From the NCBI RefSeq assembly GCF_022346605.1, contig NZ_JAKRNT010000020.1, forward strand, positions 1 to 36,159: a stretch of 36,159 bases of DNA. Direction: 5' to 3'. Of the stretch, positions 24,671 through 32,802 are shown piece by piece. Below the pieces are notes generated by a model, which saw only the letters and a program-made list of their open reading frames with translations, did no database searches and was not told where the DNA came from. Positions within the stretch are counted from its first letter, which is position 1, and each line of letters opens with the position of its first letter. Made by a program: the position numbers and the translations under genes. This DNA is from Sporosarcina sp. ACRSL. Its GTDB lineage: Bacteria > Bacillota > Bacilli > Bacillales_A > Planococcaceae.

Positions 24671-24701
24671 TAGCCCCGCATCACTGTAATATGCAGGGCT
24701 A
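24671..24701 (-). terminator. Hairpin downstream of the small membrane protein gene
   Basis: TAGCCCTGCAT/ATGCGGGGCTA arms with a 9-base loop lie about 50 bp after the minus-strand stop at 24752. The T run is weak. Confidence 0.45.
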
Positions 24702-24751
24702 AATTACTTCGGTCAAGATGTTGAAATGAATTCAAGGAGCAAACCATCAAC

Positions 24752-24913
24752 TTAATAAAGTGGACGTTCCATTGTAGTGCTCGTTCCCGTTCTGTACTCA
24801 GTTAAAGCAATATGAAAGTTAATAAACAAACCCGTTAAACTCACTAACGCACCTATCAAGATCAAAACAGGTCCGGCTAATCTTTCCTCTGGTGTAATAA
24901 TTGCCTGTTGCAT
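24752..24913 (-). CDS. Small 53-residue membrane protein
   Basis: The minus-strand ATG at 24913 has GAGGTGGGG a few bases upstream. The product starts MQQAIITPEERLAGP, has one membrane helix (VLILIGALVSLTGLFINFHI) and ends TMERPLY. RBS, a single helix with charged flanks and a downstream hairpin support a real gene, though it is too short for family assignment. It sits between a GCCTGTG end (24590) and a CACAGGTACC end (25004), so it may be carried inside a dispersed element. The function is unknown. Confidence 0.55.
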   Translation of the reverse strand: MQQAIITPEERLAGPVLILIGALVSLTGLFINFHIALTEYRTGTSTTMERPLY

Positions 24914-25003
24914 AATCCCCACCTCACTCATTCTGTTCTATATAGTGTATTCACCCAGAGCCAATTCGTTCGAAAAGAATAATAGCCAAAAAAATACACC
25001 ATT

Positions 25004-25022
25004 CACAGGTACCAACACAATT
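25004..25022. repeat. Solo right end of the dispersed element
   Basis: CACAGGTACCAACACAATTT matches the element's right boundary CACAGGCACCGACACAATTT apart from two bases. It faces the direct-orientation end at 24590. Confidence 0.45.
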
Positions 25023-25140
25023 TATTTCTGCATTGCATGAATTTTCCACATAACTTATACTAGTAATAGTTAACTAGCTTGGTAGATTGTGAAAATAAGT
25101 TCCATTTACATACTGTATTCACTACAAATTGGGGGCATGG

Positions 25141-28098
25141 ATGATGAAGAAAAACAGACAAACAAAGATGTTTACAGCAGCGTTAGCGACTACGGTTGCA
25201 GCATCAGGGATTGTGGCGGTTGCGCCTGGAATGGTGAAAGCGGAGACACCTTCGTTTTCAGATGTAAGAGACATTCCAAGTCACCACTTTTATGAAGCTG
25301 TTATGAAGTATACGTCAGCGGGCATGATTAGCGGGTACTCGGACGGAACGTTCAAACCTGGACAAAATATTACGAGGCAAGATGCGGCGAAACTTCTAGC
25401 GATGGTTCTCGACTTGGATATGAAAAATATCGTCGACCCGGGATTTAAAGACGTTAGTAAGACAAGCCCTTACTACAGCTATATTGCCGCGCTTGTCGAA
25501 GAGGGGATCATTTCAGGTTATGAGGACAATACGTTCCGACCGCATGAAAGTCTGACGAGAGCACAAATGGCGAAAATTATTGTGCTTGGTTTTGATTTGG
25601 AGGAGACGCCATCCGTTCGTCTTCCATTCAGCGACATCAATTCGAAGCAATGGCATATTGAATTTGTTCGGTCGCTTTATGCACATGAAATTACAACAGG
25701 CACGACACCGACTACATTTTCTCCGAACGCGTTCGTGACGCGGGGGCAAATGGCTTCATTCGTCTTCAGAAGCGAAGCGTTCGTCGTTCCGAAAGTGGAT
25801 GAAGATCAAGTGGCGGTAGATGCGGCAGCTGGTCAATTAAAAGCGGGTGCTGTCACAGTTTCAAAAGGCCCTATGGCGACGGATGACACTAAACTCGCTG
25901 CTGTGCAAAAATATGCGGCTTCCTTAATTACTGAAAAAGGCGTTACAGTGAAAGCGGCGCAAGGAAAGTCGGCAGGCAGCTATATCGTGACGCTGACAAA
26001 AGGGGATGCGACAGCAGAAAGAACAATTGCTATCACTTTCGACTATGCAGCAGATGACCGTTTTGTCACTGATGTGAAGGCAATCAATGCGAAACAAGTG
26101 GAAGTGAAGTTTGCAACACCTGTATCAAAGGGATCCGTTTTGGATTCATCTAATAAAGTACGGAATATCACCTTCACGATGGTATCAGGGGCAACCGTGA
26201 ATCCAGGCCAGCTCACGGGTTCATTATCGGAAGACGGAAAAACGTTGACGATTACAGCACAATGGATTTTCGACGGTGAATATGCAGTCAAAACGACTGA
26301 AGCAATCCAAGCTACGGCTGGTGGGAAATTCGAGGAATATACTGCAATTCTGAAAGCAAAAGACGATGTGGCACCGAAATTTGTTTCAGGATCCGCGACG
26401 GCGAAAACTTCGACAAACTCATTTTCTCTATTGTTTGACGAGCCGGTCAGTGCATCTGGCGTTATCGCTTACGTAAATGATATTGCAGCTACAGTAGCAA
26501 ATGACCCTTCCAATCCAAACCGTTTGAATGTCACGGCAAGCAAACAAGTTGCTGCGGGAACGACGGCAACGGTTACCCTACGGAATGTGAAGGACTATAG
26601 AAATAACTTTGCTTCGCCAAATCCGGTGGAAGCCTCCATCACAATTTCGGCCGATACAGTCGCTCCAACCGTGAAGGATGTCAAGGTGATTGGCGAAAAC
26701 CGTGTAGAAGTGACGTATGATAAAGAAATGAATGTAGCTTCATTTAGAGGGAAAGCGCGTCTCGTCCAGTCAAATGGCACAGTTATGAATTTGACGGCAA
26801 CAGCTGGAAAAGATGCAAAAACGGTTGTCCTCACCGGTTCTGGAGTGGTTTATCGGGATTCTTACAGTGCTGTCCTATTTATCGACGCTGACGTGAAAGA
26901 TACCGTCGGCAACAACGCAGCCCTTTATTCGACGAATGTCACGATGACTAGAGACATTACTGCGCCTACATTCACGACGATTGAGTATAAGGATGGCAAA
27001 ATCGTTGCGATTTTCAATGAAGACATTCAGATGGGCGGTAATAATAGAATCACGCTGATTGATCAACGTTCGGGTGAGGCCAGGGAAATTATTTTGAACT
27101 ATTCTAACTCACTAAACGCAACGATTACGAACAATACGTTGACTATTAACCAACCTTTAGCGAACGGAACATACCAATTGCGCTTGCCGGCAAACACGGT
27201 ACGAGACAAAGCAGGTATTCCGAATCCGAATACAATTGTGAATCAATCATTTGTGGTTGAGAATGTGACTTCGTTTGATGGCACTCGACCAGTAGTGAGT
27301 AATGTTACAAAAGGTTCGACGAATGAAGCTTTTAATGGAGAACAAGTAGCTATATATACAGTAACTGACACAGATAGCGGCGTAAACTTGGCGACCGTTC
27401 AAGATATCAATAACTATACATGGGATGGAAAAGCTCTGCCGATTGGTTCTTATGTTACGACAGCAATTACAGGAACGGCTGATCGAGCAACTTCTGTTGT
27501 GGTAAAAGTACACGTCCCATCTATTGAAATCCAAGAAACTAAAGATGCATTATTTACTGTCAACAACATTAGGGATAACGCAGGTAACACGATTGCGTTA
27601 CCAGGGACGGGTAATGTCTATTTTGTTAGTGGTGTTCAGCCTGAGATGACCGATGCAAGAATCGGTGCCTTTAATACATCATTGGTGCTTACTTTCAGTA
27701 AGGCCGTACAAGGCGTCGACGTAACGGACTTTGTAATCACTGTAAATGGTGTCCCATTGCGCAATAATTCACTAGAACCAATAACTATGTCTAATACCGA
27801 ACTGAACACATACTCAACAGGTATTAAAGCATCTGTGGGGAAATATGCTCAAACATATGGAAATCAGGATATTTTATATATCGAAGTGGATGGTGTAGCA
27901 GGATATAGTCCAAATTCAGACATTTTTCTAGAGGCACTCCATACAACAAATCAAACAGCTTTGACAGATGCATTTCCAGTAAATTTGAATGCAAGCTATA
28001 TCACTAGTTTAACGGTCGAACTAACCAATTACGGATCTTCACCGATAAGAGATAGCCAAGGAAATCTGGCTGTATCTAAAAAGTTGTATGTGAAATAA
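25141..28098 (+). CDS. SLH-domain surface protein with Ig-like repeats (possible S-layer protein)
   Basis: A 985-residue secreted protein: signal peptide (about 1-37, ending PGMVKAE), three SLH repeats (about 38-210; FSDVRDIPSHHFYEAVMKY, FKDVSKTSPYYSYIAALVEE, FSDINSKQWHIEFVRSLYA) and then a long Thr/Val/Asn-rich beta region. This includes a DUF-like VDAAAGQLKAGAVTVSKG domain and several SbsA-type Ig-like modules, each with a K-V-V/V-E-V-T-Y-D-K-E-M motif (VKDVKVIGENRVEVTYDKEM) or TLR/NVT-rich strands. N-terminal SLH repeats bind the secondary wall polymer. ATG 25141 follows GGGGGC; ATG 25144 is equally possible. The size and composition fit an S-layer or S-layer-associated protein, but a second SLH gene in the window means it cannot be called the main one. 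Confidence 0.88.
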   Translation: MMKKNRQTKMFTAALATTVAASGIVAVAPGMVKAETPSFSDVRDIPSHHFYEAVMKYTSAGMISGYSDGTFKPGQNITRQDAAKLLAMVLDLDMKNIVDPGFKDVSKTSPYYSYIAALVEEGIISGYEDNTFRPHESLTRAQMAKIIVLGFDLEETPSVRLPFSDINSKQWHIEFVRSLYAHEITTGTTPTTFSPNAFVTRGQMASFVFRSEAFVVPKVDEDQVAVDAAAGQLKAGAVTVSKGPMATDDTKLAAVQKYAASLITEKGVTVKAAQGKSAGSYIVTLTKGDATAERTIAITFDYAADDRFVTDVKAINAKQVEVKFATPVSKGSVLDSSNKVRNITFTMVSGATVNPGQLTGSLSEDGKTLTITAQWIFDGEYAVKTTEAIQATAGGKFEEYTAILKAKDDVAPKFVSGSATAKTSTNSFSLLFDEPVSASGVIAYVNDIAATVANDPSNPNRLNVTASKQVAAGTTATVTLRNVKDYRNNFASPNPVEASITISADTVAPTVKDVKVIGENRVEVTYDKEMNVASFRGKARLVQSNGTVMNLTATAGKDAKTVVLTGSGVVYRDSYSAVLFIDADVKDTVGNNAALYSTNVTMTRDITAPTFTTIEYKDGKIVAIFNEDIQMGGNNRITLIDQRSGEAREIILNYSNSLNATITNNTLTINQPLANGTYQLRLPANTVRDKAGIPNPNTIVNQSFVVENVTSFDGTRPVVSNVTKGSTNEAFNGEQVAIYTVTDTDSGVNLATVQDINNYTWDGKALPIGSYVTTAITGTADRATSVVVKVHVPSIEIQETKDALFTVNNIRDNAGNTIALPGTGNVYFVSGVQPEMTDARIGAFNTSLVLTFSKAVQGVDVTDFVITVNGVPLRNNSLEPITMSNTELNTYSTGIKASVGKYAQTYGNQDILYIEVDGVAGYSPNSDIFLEALHTTNQTALTDAFPVNLNASYITSLTVELTNYGSSPIRDSQGNLAVSKKLYVK

Positions 28099-28109
28099 CC
28101 CCCAAAATA

Positions 28110-28200
28110 GATGCCTATGCAACAGGGGAACAGGAAGTCAACTAACTCAATGTTTGGTTGACTTCCTTTTGCATTCAAAAAGTATTAATGAATGTTTCTC
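28110..28200 (+). repeat. Degraded dispersed element with terminator hairpin, copy G
   Basis: ATGCCTATGCAAC (28111-28123) resembles a left end. AGGAAGTCAACTAA/TTGGTTGACTTCCT (28132-28166) followed by TTTTGC forms a strong hairpin, nearly identical in its stem to the one in copy F. The right end is lost. It terminates the SLH gene. Confidence 0.55.
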
Positions 28201-28215
28201 GCAGCAGATAGCCTC

Positions 28216-29394
28216 TTACACGTTGCTGCAAACAACCTCTGCTACTGCTTTTGCTGCGACTAACAATGCGTCTTCGTCAATGTCCCATTTTGGATGATGG
28301 TTGAAATAGGCATTTTCAACGCCTTTCGGTTTACTTCCGATAAAGAAGAAGCAGGACGGGAACTTGGCTGCGTAGTAGGCGAAGTCTTCAGATCCGGAGA
28401 ACATTGGGAATTCCACTATTGATTTGATTTCAGGCTCTGTGGAGTTTTGAAGCGCAGCGACGACTCCTGCCGTAATTTCCGGATTGTTGAAGAGCGGCGG
28501 ATAATCCGGCACATACTCAAGTTCACATCTGACATCGAATTCCTCTTCGATTCCTTTCGTGATCCGGTGGATTTCCGTGTCAATCAACTCTTGAACTTCC
28601 GTTGTCATATAACGCACATCGCCTTCCAATTCGACGCTATCTTTAATGACGTTGAATTGGCCTTTTCCGTCAAAAGAGCCGATAGTGATAACGCCCATAT
28701 CAAACGGATTCAACCGACGGCTCACGACGGTTTGGATAGCCGTGACAAAATGGGCCCCTGCGACAATGGAGTCATTTGCGAGGTGAGGAGACGATCCGTG
28801 ACCACCGACACCTTGAATTCTCAGTTTGAAGTAAGTTCGGCCCGCCATCGCATAGCCGCTGCGATATCCAACATCACCCGCTGGATTCGTCGGGAAAAAG
28901 TGCACACCGTAGACGGCATCCACATCATCCAGTAATCCTGATTCTACAATGCTTTTCGCTCCGCCCGGAGGCACTTCCTCTGCATGTTGATGAATGATTT
29001 TAACTGTAGCCGCCAACTCATCCTTCAGTTCAATCAAACAGTCTGCGAGCACGAGTAAGTAGGCAGTATGCGCATCATGTCCGCAAGCGTGCATGACCCC
29101 TTCATTTTTCGATTTGAACGGCACATCTGTTTCTTCGTGAATAGGAAGCGCATCGAAGTCTGCACGCAGACCGATTGTTTTGCCTGGTTTTCCTCCTTTA
29201 ATCGTTACGATGATCCCGTATCCATTTCCGACATTCGTTTGGATTTCCACATCTTTTCCCTTATAAAAATCAGTAATGTACTGGGCTGTTTTTTCCTCTT
29301 GGAACGATAATTCGGGATACTCGTGGAGATAACGCCTGATTTCAATCATTTCATCTTTACGTTGTTCGAGCATCTTCATCAGCTGTTGCTTCAT
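28216..29394 (-). CDS. M20-family amidohydrolase (N-acyl amino acid/hippurate hydrolase type)
   Basis: A 392-residue metal-dependent amidohydrolase. Conserved sites are ADFDALPIHEETDVPFKS, HACGHDAHTA (Cys and His ligands), HQHAEEVPPGGAKS (catalytic Glu and Glu ligand), the dimerisation motif GVGGHGSSPHLANDS and the C-terminal NHHPKWDIDEDAL (His ligand). This is the M20D group (YxeP, AbgB, IAA-amino acid hydrolases) that splits N-acyl amino acids. RBS AAAGGAATGG precedes ATG 29394. It is on the same strand as, but separated by the transposase and repeats from, the DUF3100 transport/oxidation operon, and may once have belonged to it. The substrate is unknown. Confidence 0.9.
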   Translation of the reverse strand: MKQQLMKMLEQRKDEMIEIRRYLHEYPELSFQEEKTAQYITDFYKGKDVEIQTNVGNGYGIIVTIKGGKPGKTIGLRADFDALPIHEETDVPFKSKNEGVMHACGHDAHTAYLLVLADCLIELKDELAATVKIIHQHAEEVPPGGAKSIVESGLLDDVDAVYGVHFFPTNPAGDVGYRSGYAMAGRTYFKLRIQGVGGHGSSPHLANDSIVAGAHFVTAIQTVVSRRLNPFDMGVITIGSFDGKGQFNVIKDSVELEGDVRYMTTEVQELIDTEIHRITKGIEEEFDVRCELEYVPDYPPLFNNPEITAGVVAALQNSTEPEIKSIVEFPMFSGSEDFAYYAAKFPSCFFFIGSKPKGVENAYFNHHPKWDIDEDALLVAAKAVAEVVCSNV

Positions 29395-29467
29395 TGGTGA
29401 CCATTCCTTTCATACAATAATTCCTCAATTTTATTAATTTACCCTTCAATCGACTGCTCAAACCGTT

Positions 29468-30076
29468 TTAAAGGTTCGGAATTTGCTCGGGAGGCATCTC
29501 TTCATACACCTTCTCAATGTCTTGCTTGTACGCTAAACAATAGAGTTGGTAGGCATGGTTCGTTGTTTCGAATGGTTTTGGTAAAAATGTTGACAGTAGA
29601 TCAGTTTTTAAAAAATTTGGCGGGCTTTGATCGCTATCAGCATAATATTGAAATGAACTAAAGCGGTAATCTTTCAACGACTTCACCATTGGAACTTTCG
29701 TATCAATCGGATTGCGATGTATGTAACTGCTAATATCCAGTATCGCCCTTGGTCCATTTGCCAGTTTGGAAAAGTATCTCTTTTCATAGATACGTCCGAC
29801 ATGGTCATACCGTTTGGAAAAGTAGTCGCTGTATCTACGGTTGATGCGGGCCATCACTTTGCTTAATTCCACTTCAGACCGAATGAGTAAGTGATAGTGA
29901 TTGGACATGATGCAATAAGCCAACATGGTAAATGGATATTTATCATACACATATCCGAAAGCACGCATCAAGTTTCGTTTGTCTTCTTCTGTTTGGAAGA
30001 TAGGGTGTCGATTATTACCGCGCATCGTCACATGGAAATAAGCATACGGATTCCAATATCGCTTCTTTCTCGCCAT
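29468..30076 (-). CDS. REP-associated tyrosine transposase (RAYT, TnpA_REP-like)
   Basis: A 202-residue Y1 transposase of the HUH class. The HUH motif is H60-Y61-H62 (CIMSNHYHLLIRS); the N-terminus RYWNPYAYFHVTMRGNNR is typical of RAYTs, and Y118 in SSYIHRNP is the likely nicking tyrosine. It is a single gene without IS200-type ends and lies about 270 bp from a tandem pair of GGTGCCTGTG elements, as RAYT genes usually sit beside their repeat family. RAYTs are domesticated, normally single-copy and mobilise REP/REPIN sequences in trans. ATG 30076 is chosen because MARKKRYWNPYAYF is the usual start; an upstream extension to 30115 is not conserved-looking. It appears intact. Confidence 0.88.
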   Translation of the reverse strand: MARKKRYWNPYAYFHVTMRGNNRHPIFQTEEDKRNLMRAFGYVYDKYPFTMLAYCIMSNHYHLLIRSEVELSKVMARINRRYSDYFSKRYDHVGRIYEKRYFSKLANGPRAILDISSYIHRNPIDTKVPMVKSLKDYRFSSFQYYADSDQSPPNFLKTDLLSTFLPKPFETTNHAYQLYCLAYKQDIEKVYEEMPPEQIPNL

Positions 30077-30341
30077 ATCATTCACCCGCGACGATAGGGA
30101 TATGCTCCACAGCAACCTTATGTCCTTTCATCCCTTGCAACCCAACACTCATAATTACAGACGCGATTTTCGGTCACCACTTTCTTTTTTTCCAACTGTG
30201 TCGTTTTCCGAATAGACTGACAACTTTCTGAATTCATCAGAAAACGAAAAAATAGATTTTAAGTGAGAAAAAGTGGGCAAAAACGATTTTTTATGTCGGA
30301 AAACACGGCAAAAAAGAATTTTCAAGAGCACTGTATCTTTT
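30077..30341. other. RAYT upstream region with several small inverted repeats
   Basis: About 265 bp, no gene supported. It includes TTCTGA-ATTCA-TCAGAA (30226-30243) and a distant pair GTCGTTTTCCGA / TGTCGGAAAACAC, giving fold-back potential next to the repeat array. A short minus-strand frame through it has no RBS. Confidence 0.4.
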
Positions 30342-30489
30342 CGGTGCCTGTGCACCGAACAATTCAGATTATACAATACAATTGTATAAGGAATAATAAG
30401 AAGTCATTGGTATCAACATTTAGATTTTCGTTTAATGTTCTTTTATACATTCCGATAAATAGTTATAAATTTGTGTTACACAGGCACCG
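30342..30489. repeat. REPIN-like dispersed element, copy E
   Basis: The left end CGGTGCCTGTGCACCG (30342-30357) is itself a perfect hairpin (CGGTGC-CTGT-GCACCG). The right end is CACAGGCACC (30479-30488). The subterminal block is diverged (TTCAGATTATACAATACAA). The core hairpin is weak here, unlike other copies. Confidence 0.7.
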
Positions 30490-30622
30490 ACGCAATTCTG
30501 ACTATACACTACAATTGCATATAAAAAAACAGGAAGTCAACCATATCAATCTTTGGTTGTCTTCCTGCTGTATTTATATACGCGTTATCGAATTGTTATA
30601 AATGTATGATGCACAGGCACCG
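30479..30622. repeat. REPIN-like dispersed element, copy F, tandem with E
   Basis: It shares CACAGGCACCG with copy E at its left and ends with another CACAGGCACCG (30612-30622), so the unit repeats head to tail. The core hairpin AGGAAGTCAACCA...TGGTTGTCTTCCT (about 30530-30567) is followed by GCTGTATTT, and GAATTGTTATAAATGT precedes the end. It terminates the DUF3100 operon on the minus strand. Confidence 0.7.
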
Positions 30623-30634
30623 ACGCAATTCCAG

Positions 30635-31075
30635 TTAAAAACGTCCTTGGATTCTGAAGACGATTTCTGCGAACAGGGCGGCGAAGAGGAATGTTCCTGT
30701 GTAGACGACTAGTGACACAATGACGATGCGCCAGCCGAGCTTTTTGAAGTCTTCGATATCTTTTCCGAGTGATAATCCCGCATAAGCTAGAATTGGCGTT
30801 GCAAGTGCCATGAAGTTGATTTTTGATGTTTGCTCGACAATCCATCCGTTGCCGGGAAAAATTGGCGTCGTGGCGAACAGTGCGATAAATGAAATCCAGA
30901 CGACTGCAGGAATCTTAATCGGTAAATAGGCAGTTAGTGCTAGTCCGATAACCGTTACAATGACGATTAGAATCATACCTGGAAGCGCTTCGATTGGATT
31001 GACGCCATAGCCGACCCAGTTACCGATAATGGCTATAAGTCCGATGATGGTTAACACTTTCGCTTTTTCAATCAT
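30635..31075 (-). CDS. Small membrane protein partnered with DUF3100 protein
   Basis: A 146-residue protein with about 4-5 membrane helices (LTIIGLIAIIGNWVGYGV; ILIVIVTVIGLALTAYL; PAVVWISFIALFATT; ATPILAYAGLSLG; WRIVIVSLVVYTGTFLFAAL). Its start overlaps the stop of the DUF3100 gene as ATGA, implying co-translation and probably a two-subunit transporter. Size and pairing recall two-subunit anion carriers such as MadL/MadM, but only by analogy. It is the last gene of a minus-strand operon with oxidoreductases. Family not recognised; role inferred from context. Confidence 0.75.
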   Translation of the reverse strand: MIEKAKVLTIIGLIAIIGNWVGYGVNPIEALPGMILIVIVTVIGLALTAYLPIKIPAVVWISFIALFATTPIFPGNGWIVEQTSKINFMALATPILAYAGLSLGKDIEDFKKLGWRIVIVSLVVYTGTFLFAALFAEIVFRIQGRF

Positions 31076-31884
31076 GATTCGTCGCCCCCTTTCGTAACGG
31101 ACAGTCGATTGCGACCAATCTTTGGCTCTAACCATTCGTACAGACGGGCTGTAACTGGCAAGGAGAAGAAGACACAAATATAAGTTCCAAGAATCGTCGT
31201 GATCAAGTTAGCCGCAGCTGCAAATAACGCGATGTCATCCGCATCATTCGGGAAAGTAACCGCTAATGCACCGGAAGCGGCTGCCATCATGCTTCCCGAT
31301 CCGACACCCGCACCCATTGCAAGCGAAATCGGATGGAGGATGCCGAGACTTCCAAGGAATCCTGCCAATAACGCCAAGTAAATAGCCCCGAATACGGTTC
31401 CACACACATACACGCCAAGCGCGCCACGGCCTTCAGGCGAATCGGCACCATACTTTTCGGCAATGATGGCGAGGTTTGGCTCACGGTCGATGGAAAACGT
31501 TGCTCCGATTGCTTCCCGTTTCATTCCTAATAATAAAGCAATCGGCAGTCCGATGGCGATAGTCCCAATGACGTGACCGACTTCTTGGAAGGCAAGCGAA
31601 GCGCCCGCCTCGAAAATCTTCGGAAGGGAAGGACCGAGCATCGTTCCAAGTTTCGCAACGAATAGCATAAATGAAATTCCTAAAATCGTTGCGGCACTTT
31701 TCATTTGCTTCTCAGTCATCAGCTTGAATTTTGGACAGCTGACGATTCCTCCAAAGATGAGAACGTACAGAATTGGAAATAATGCGATCGTGCCGACGCC
31801 AAGGTTAAATTGCTTAACCCCGATCCATTCACCCACAACAACAAAAGCTAGCACGATCAAATGAAGTTTGATTTTATCTCTCAC
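31072..31884 (-). CDS. DUF3100 family membrane protein, probable transporter subunit
   Basis: A 270-residue polytopic protein with about 7-8 helices. The Gly/Ala/Ser-rich stretch ISLAMGAGVGSGSMMAAASGAL with the following FPNDADDIALFAAAANLITT is the conserved core of DUF3100 and looks like a re-entrant or substrate-binding loop of a secondary carrier. A loop with ATFSIDREPNLAIIAEKYG lies mid-protein. It is translated 18 bp after the hydroxyacid dehydrogenase and overlaps the next membrane gene by 4 bp. With an aldehyde dehydrogenase and a PucR-type regulator it likely imports the compound they metabolise. The substrate is not known. Confidence 0.82.
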   Translation of the reverse strand: MRDKIKLHLIVLAFVVVGEWIGVKQFNLGVGTIALFPILYVLIFGGIVSCPKFKLMTEKQMKSAATILGISFMLFVAKLGTMLGPSLPKIFEAGASLAFQEVGHVIGTIAIGLPIALLLGMKREAIGATFSIDREPNLAIIAEKYGADSPEGRGALGVYVCGTVFGAIYLALLAGFLGSLGILHPISLAMGAGVGSGSMMAAASGALAVTFPNDADDIALFAAAANLITTILGTYICVFFSLPVTARLYEWLEPKIGRNRLSVTKGGDES

Positions 31885-31902
31885 ACATTTCCCCTCTTTC
31901 CA

Positions 31903-32790
31903 TTAGTTGCAGATTTTATAGTTCCCCATCCATTCCACGACTTGCCCGACTGCGCTTGAATCCAAATGCCCTTTCCCTTGCAACTTCGCTGCTTCGTACA
32001 ACTGCTCAACGATGGAGCCGAGCAGGGCAGGGGATTGGGTGCTTTTCGTCATGTCCATGTAAAGGTTCACGTCTTTCGCCATATGGCTTAAGAAAAACTT
32101 CACATCATGGTGCGTATCATTTAACAAATTCGGGCCGAAGACGGACAGGACTTTGTTTTGCGCGGATCCGATCGACATGAGCTCCGCAATTTTCATCGGA
32201 TCCACGCCATTCTTTGCACCTGCCACAAACGTTTCGCTCAGCAACACTGTAATTCCAGCAACCATCATATTATTGCAAAGCTTCACGACCTGGCCTGAAC
32301 CTGAAGGACCGATATACCGAATCTCTTTCCCGATCGATTCCAAAACAGGCAAGACTGAATGGAACGTGTGCTCTTCGCCGCCGACCATGATCGTCAATGT
32401 GCCGTCATTCGCCCCGGCAGGACCGTTGCTGACAGGGCAATCCAAGAAATGGACGGATTTTTCCGCTGCTGATTGTGCCAGCTGCTTCGTCACGCGTACA
32501 TCGGTCGTACTCATGTCTAAGATGAGGGAACCTTTCTTCAAATGCTGAAGAATTCCTTTGTCACCAATCAACGTCTCTTCAACCAACGCTGAAGTTGGTA
32601 AAGACAATAGTACGACATCTATTTCCGATAGTCCATAACTGGATGAAGAAACAGGAGCAGCGCCTAGCTTCTTCATTTGCTCCTGCTTCGACGGGTCCGG
32701 GTCGTATGTGGAAACGTCATATCCGTGTTTCAACAAATTTTTAACCATCCCCGCTCCCATCGCGCCGCATCCGATCATTCGAATTTTCAT
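31903..32790 (-). CDS. NAD(P)-dependent beta-hydroxyacid dehydrogenase (HIBADH/GarR family)
   Basis: A 295-residue oxidoreductase. The N-terminal Rossmann motif GCGAMGAGMVKNLLKHGYDV, the substrate motif DCPVSNGPAGANDGTLTIMVGG and the catalytic-Lys segment GQVVKLCNNMM are all intact. The family includes 3-hydroxyisobutyrate dehydrogenase and tartronate-semialdehyde reductase. RBS AAGGGGG precedes ATG 32790, 12 bp after the aldehyde dehydrogenase stop. It probably interconverts a hydroxyacid and the semialdehyde used by the dehydrogenase upstream in the operon. The exact substrate cannot be set from sequence. Confidence 0.9.
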   Translation of the reverse strand: MKIRMIGCGAMGAGMVKNLLKHGYDVSTYDPDPSKQEQMKKLGAAPVSSSSYGLSEIDVVLLSLPTSALVEETLIGDKGILQHLKKGSLILDMSTTDVRVTKQLAQSAAEKSVHFLDCPVSNGPAGANDGTLTIMVGGEEHTFHSVLPVLESIGKEIRYIGPSGSGQVVKLCNNMMVAGITVLLSETFVAGAKNGVDPMKIAELMSIGSAQNKVLSVFGPNLLNDTHHDVKFFLSHMAKDVNLYMDMTKSTQSPALLGSIVEQLYEAAKLQGKGHLDSSAVGQVVEWMGNYKICN

Positions 32791-32802
32791 GTTGGTTCCC
32801 CC

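Noticed and set aside
30155..30376. A 73-codon minus-strand frame upstream of the RAYT
   Set aside because: It overlaps repeat copy E, has no RBS and has unusual composition; probably chance.
125..30622. CRISPR array
   Set aside because: The repeats are long, widely dispersed and have inverted ends; there are no regularly spaced short direct repeats and no cas genes.
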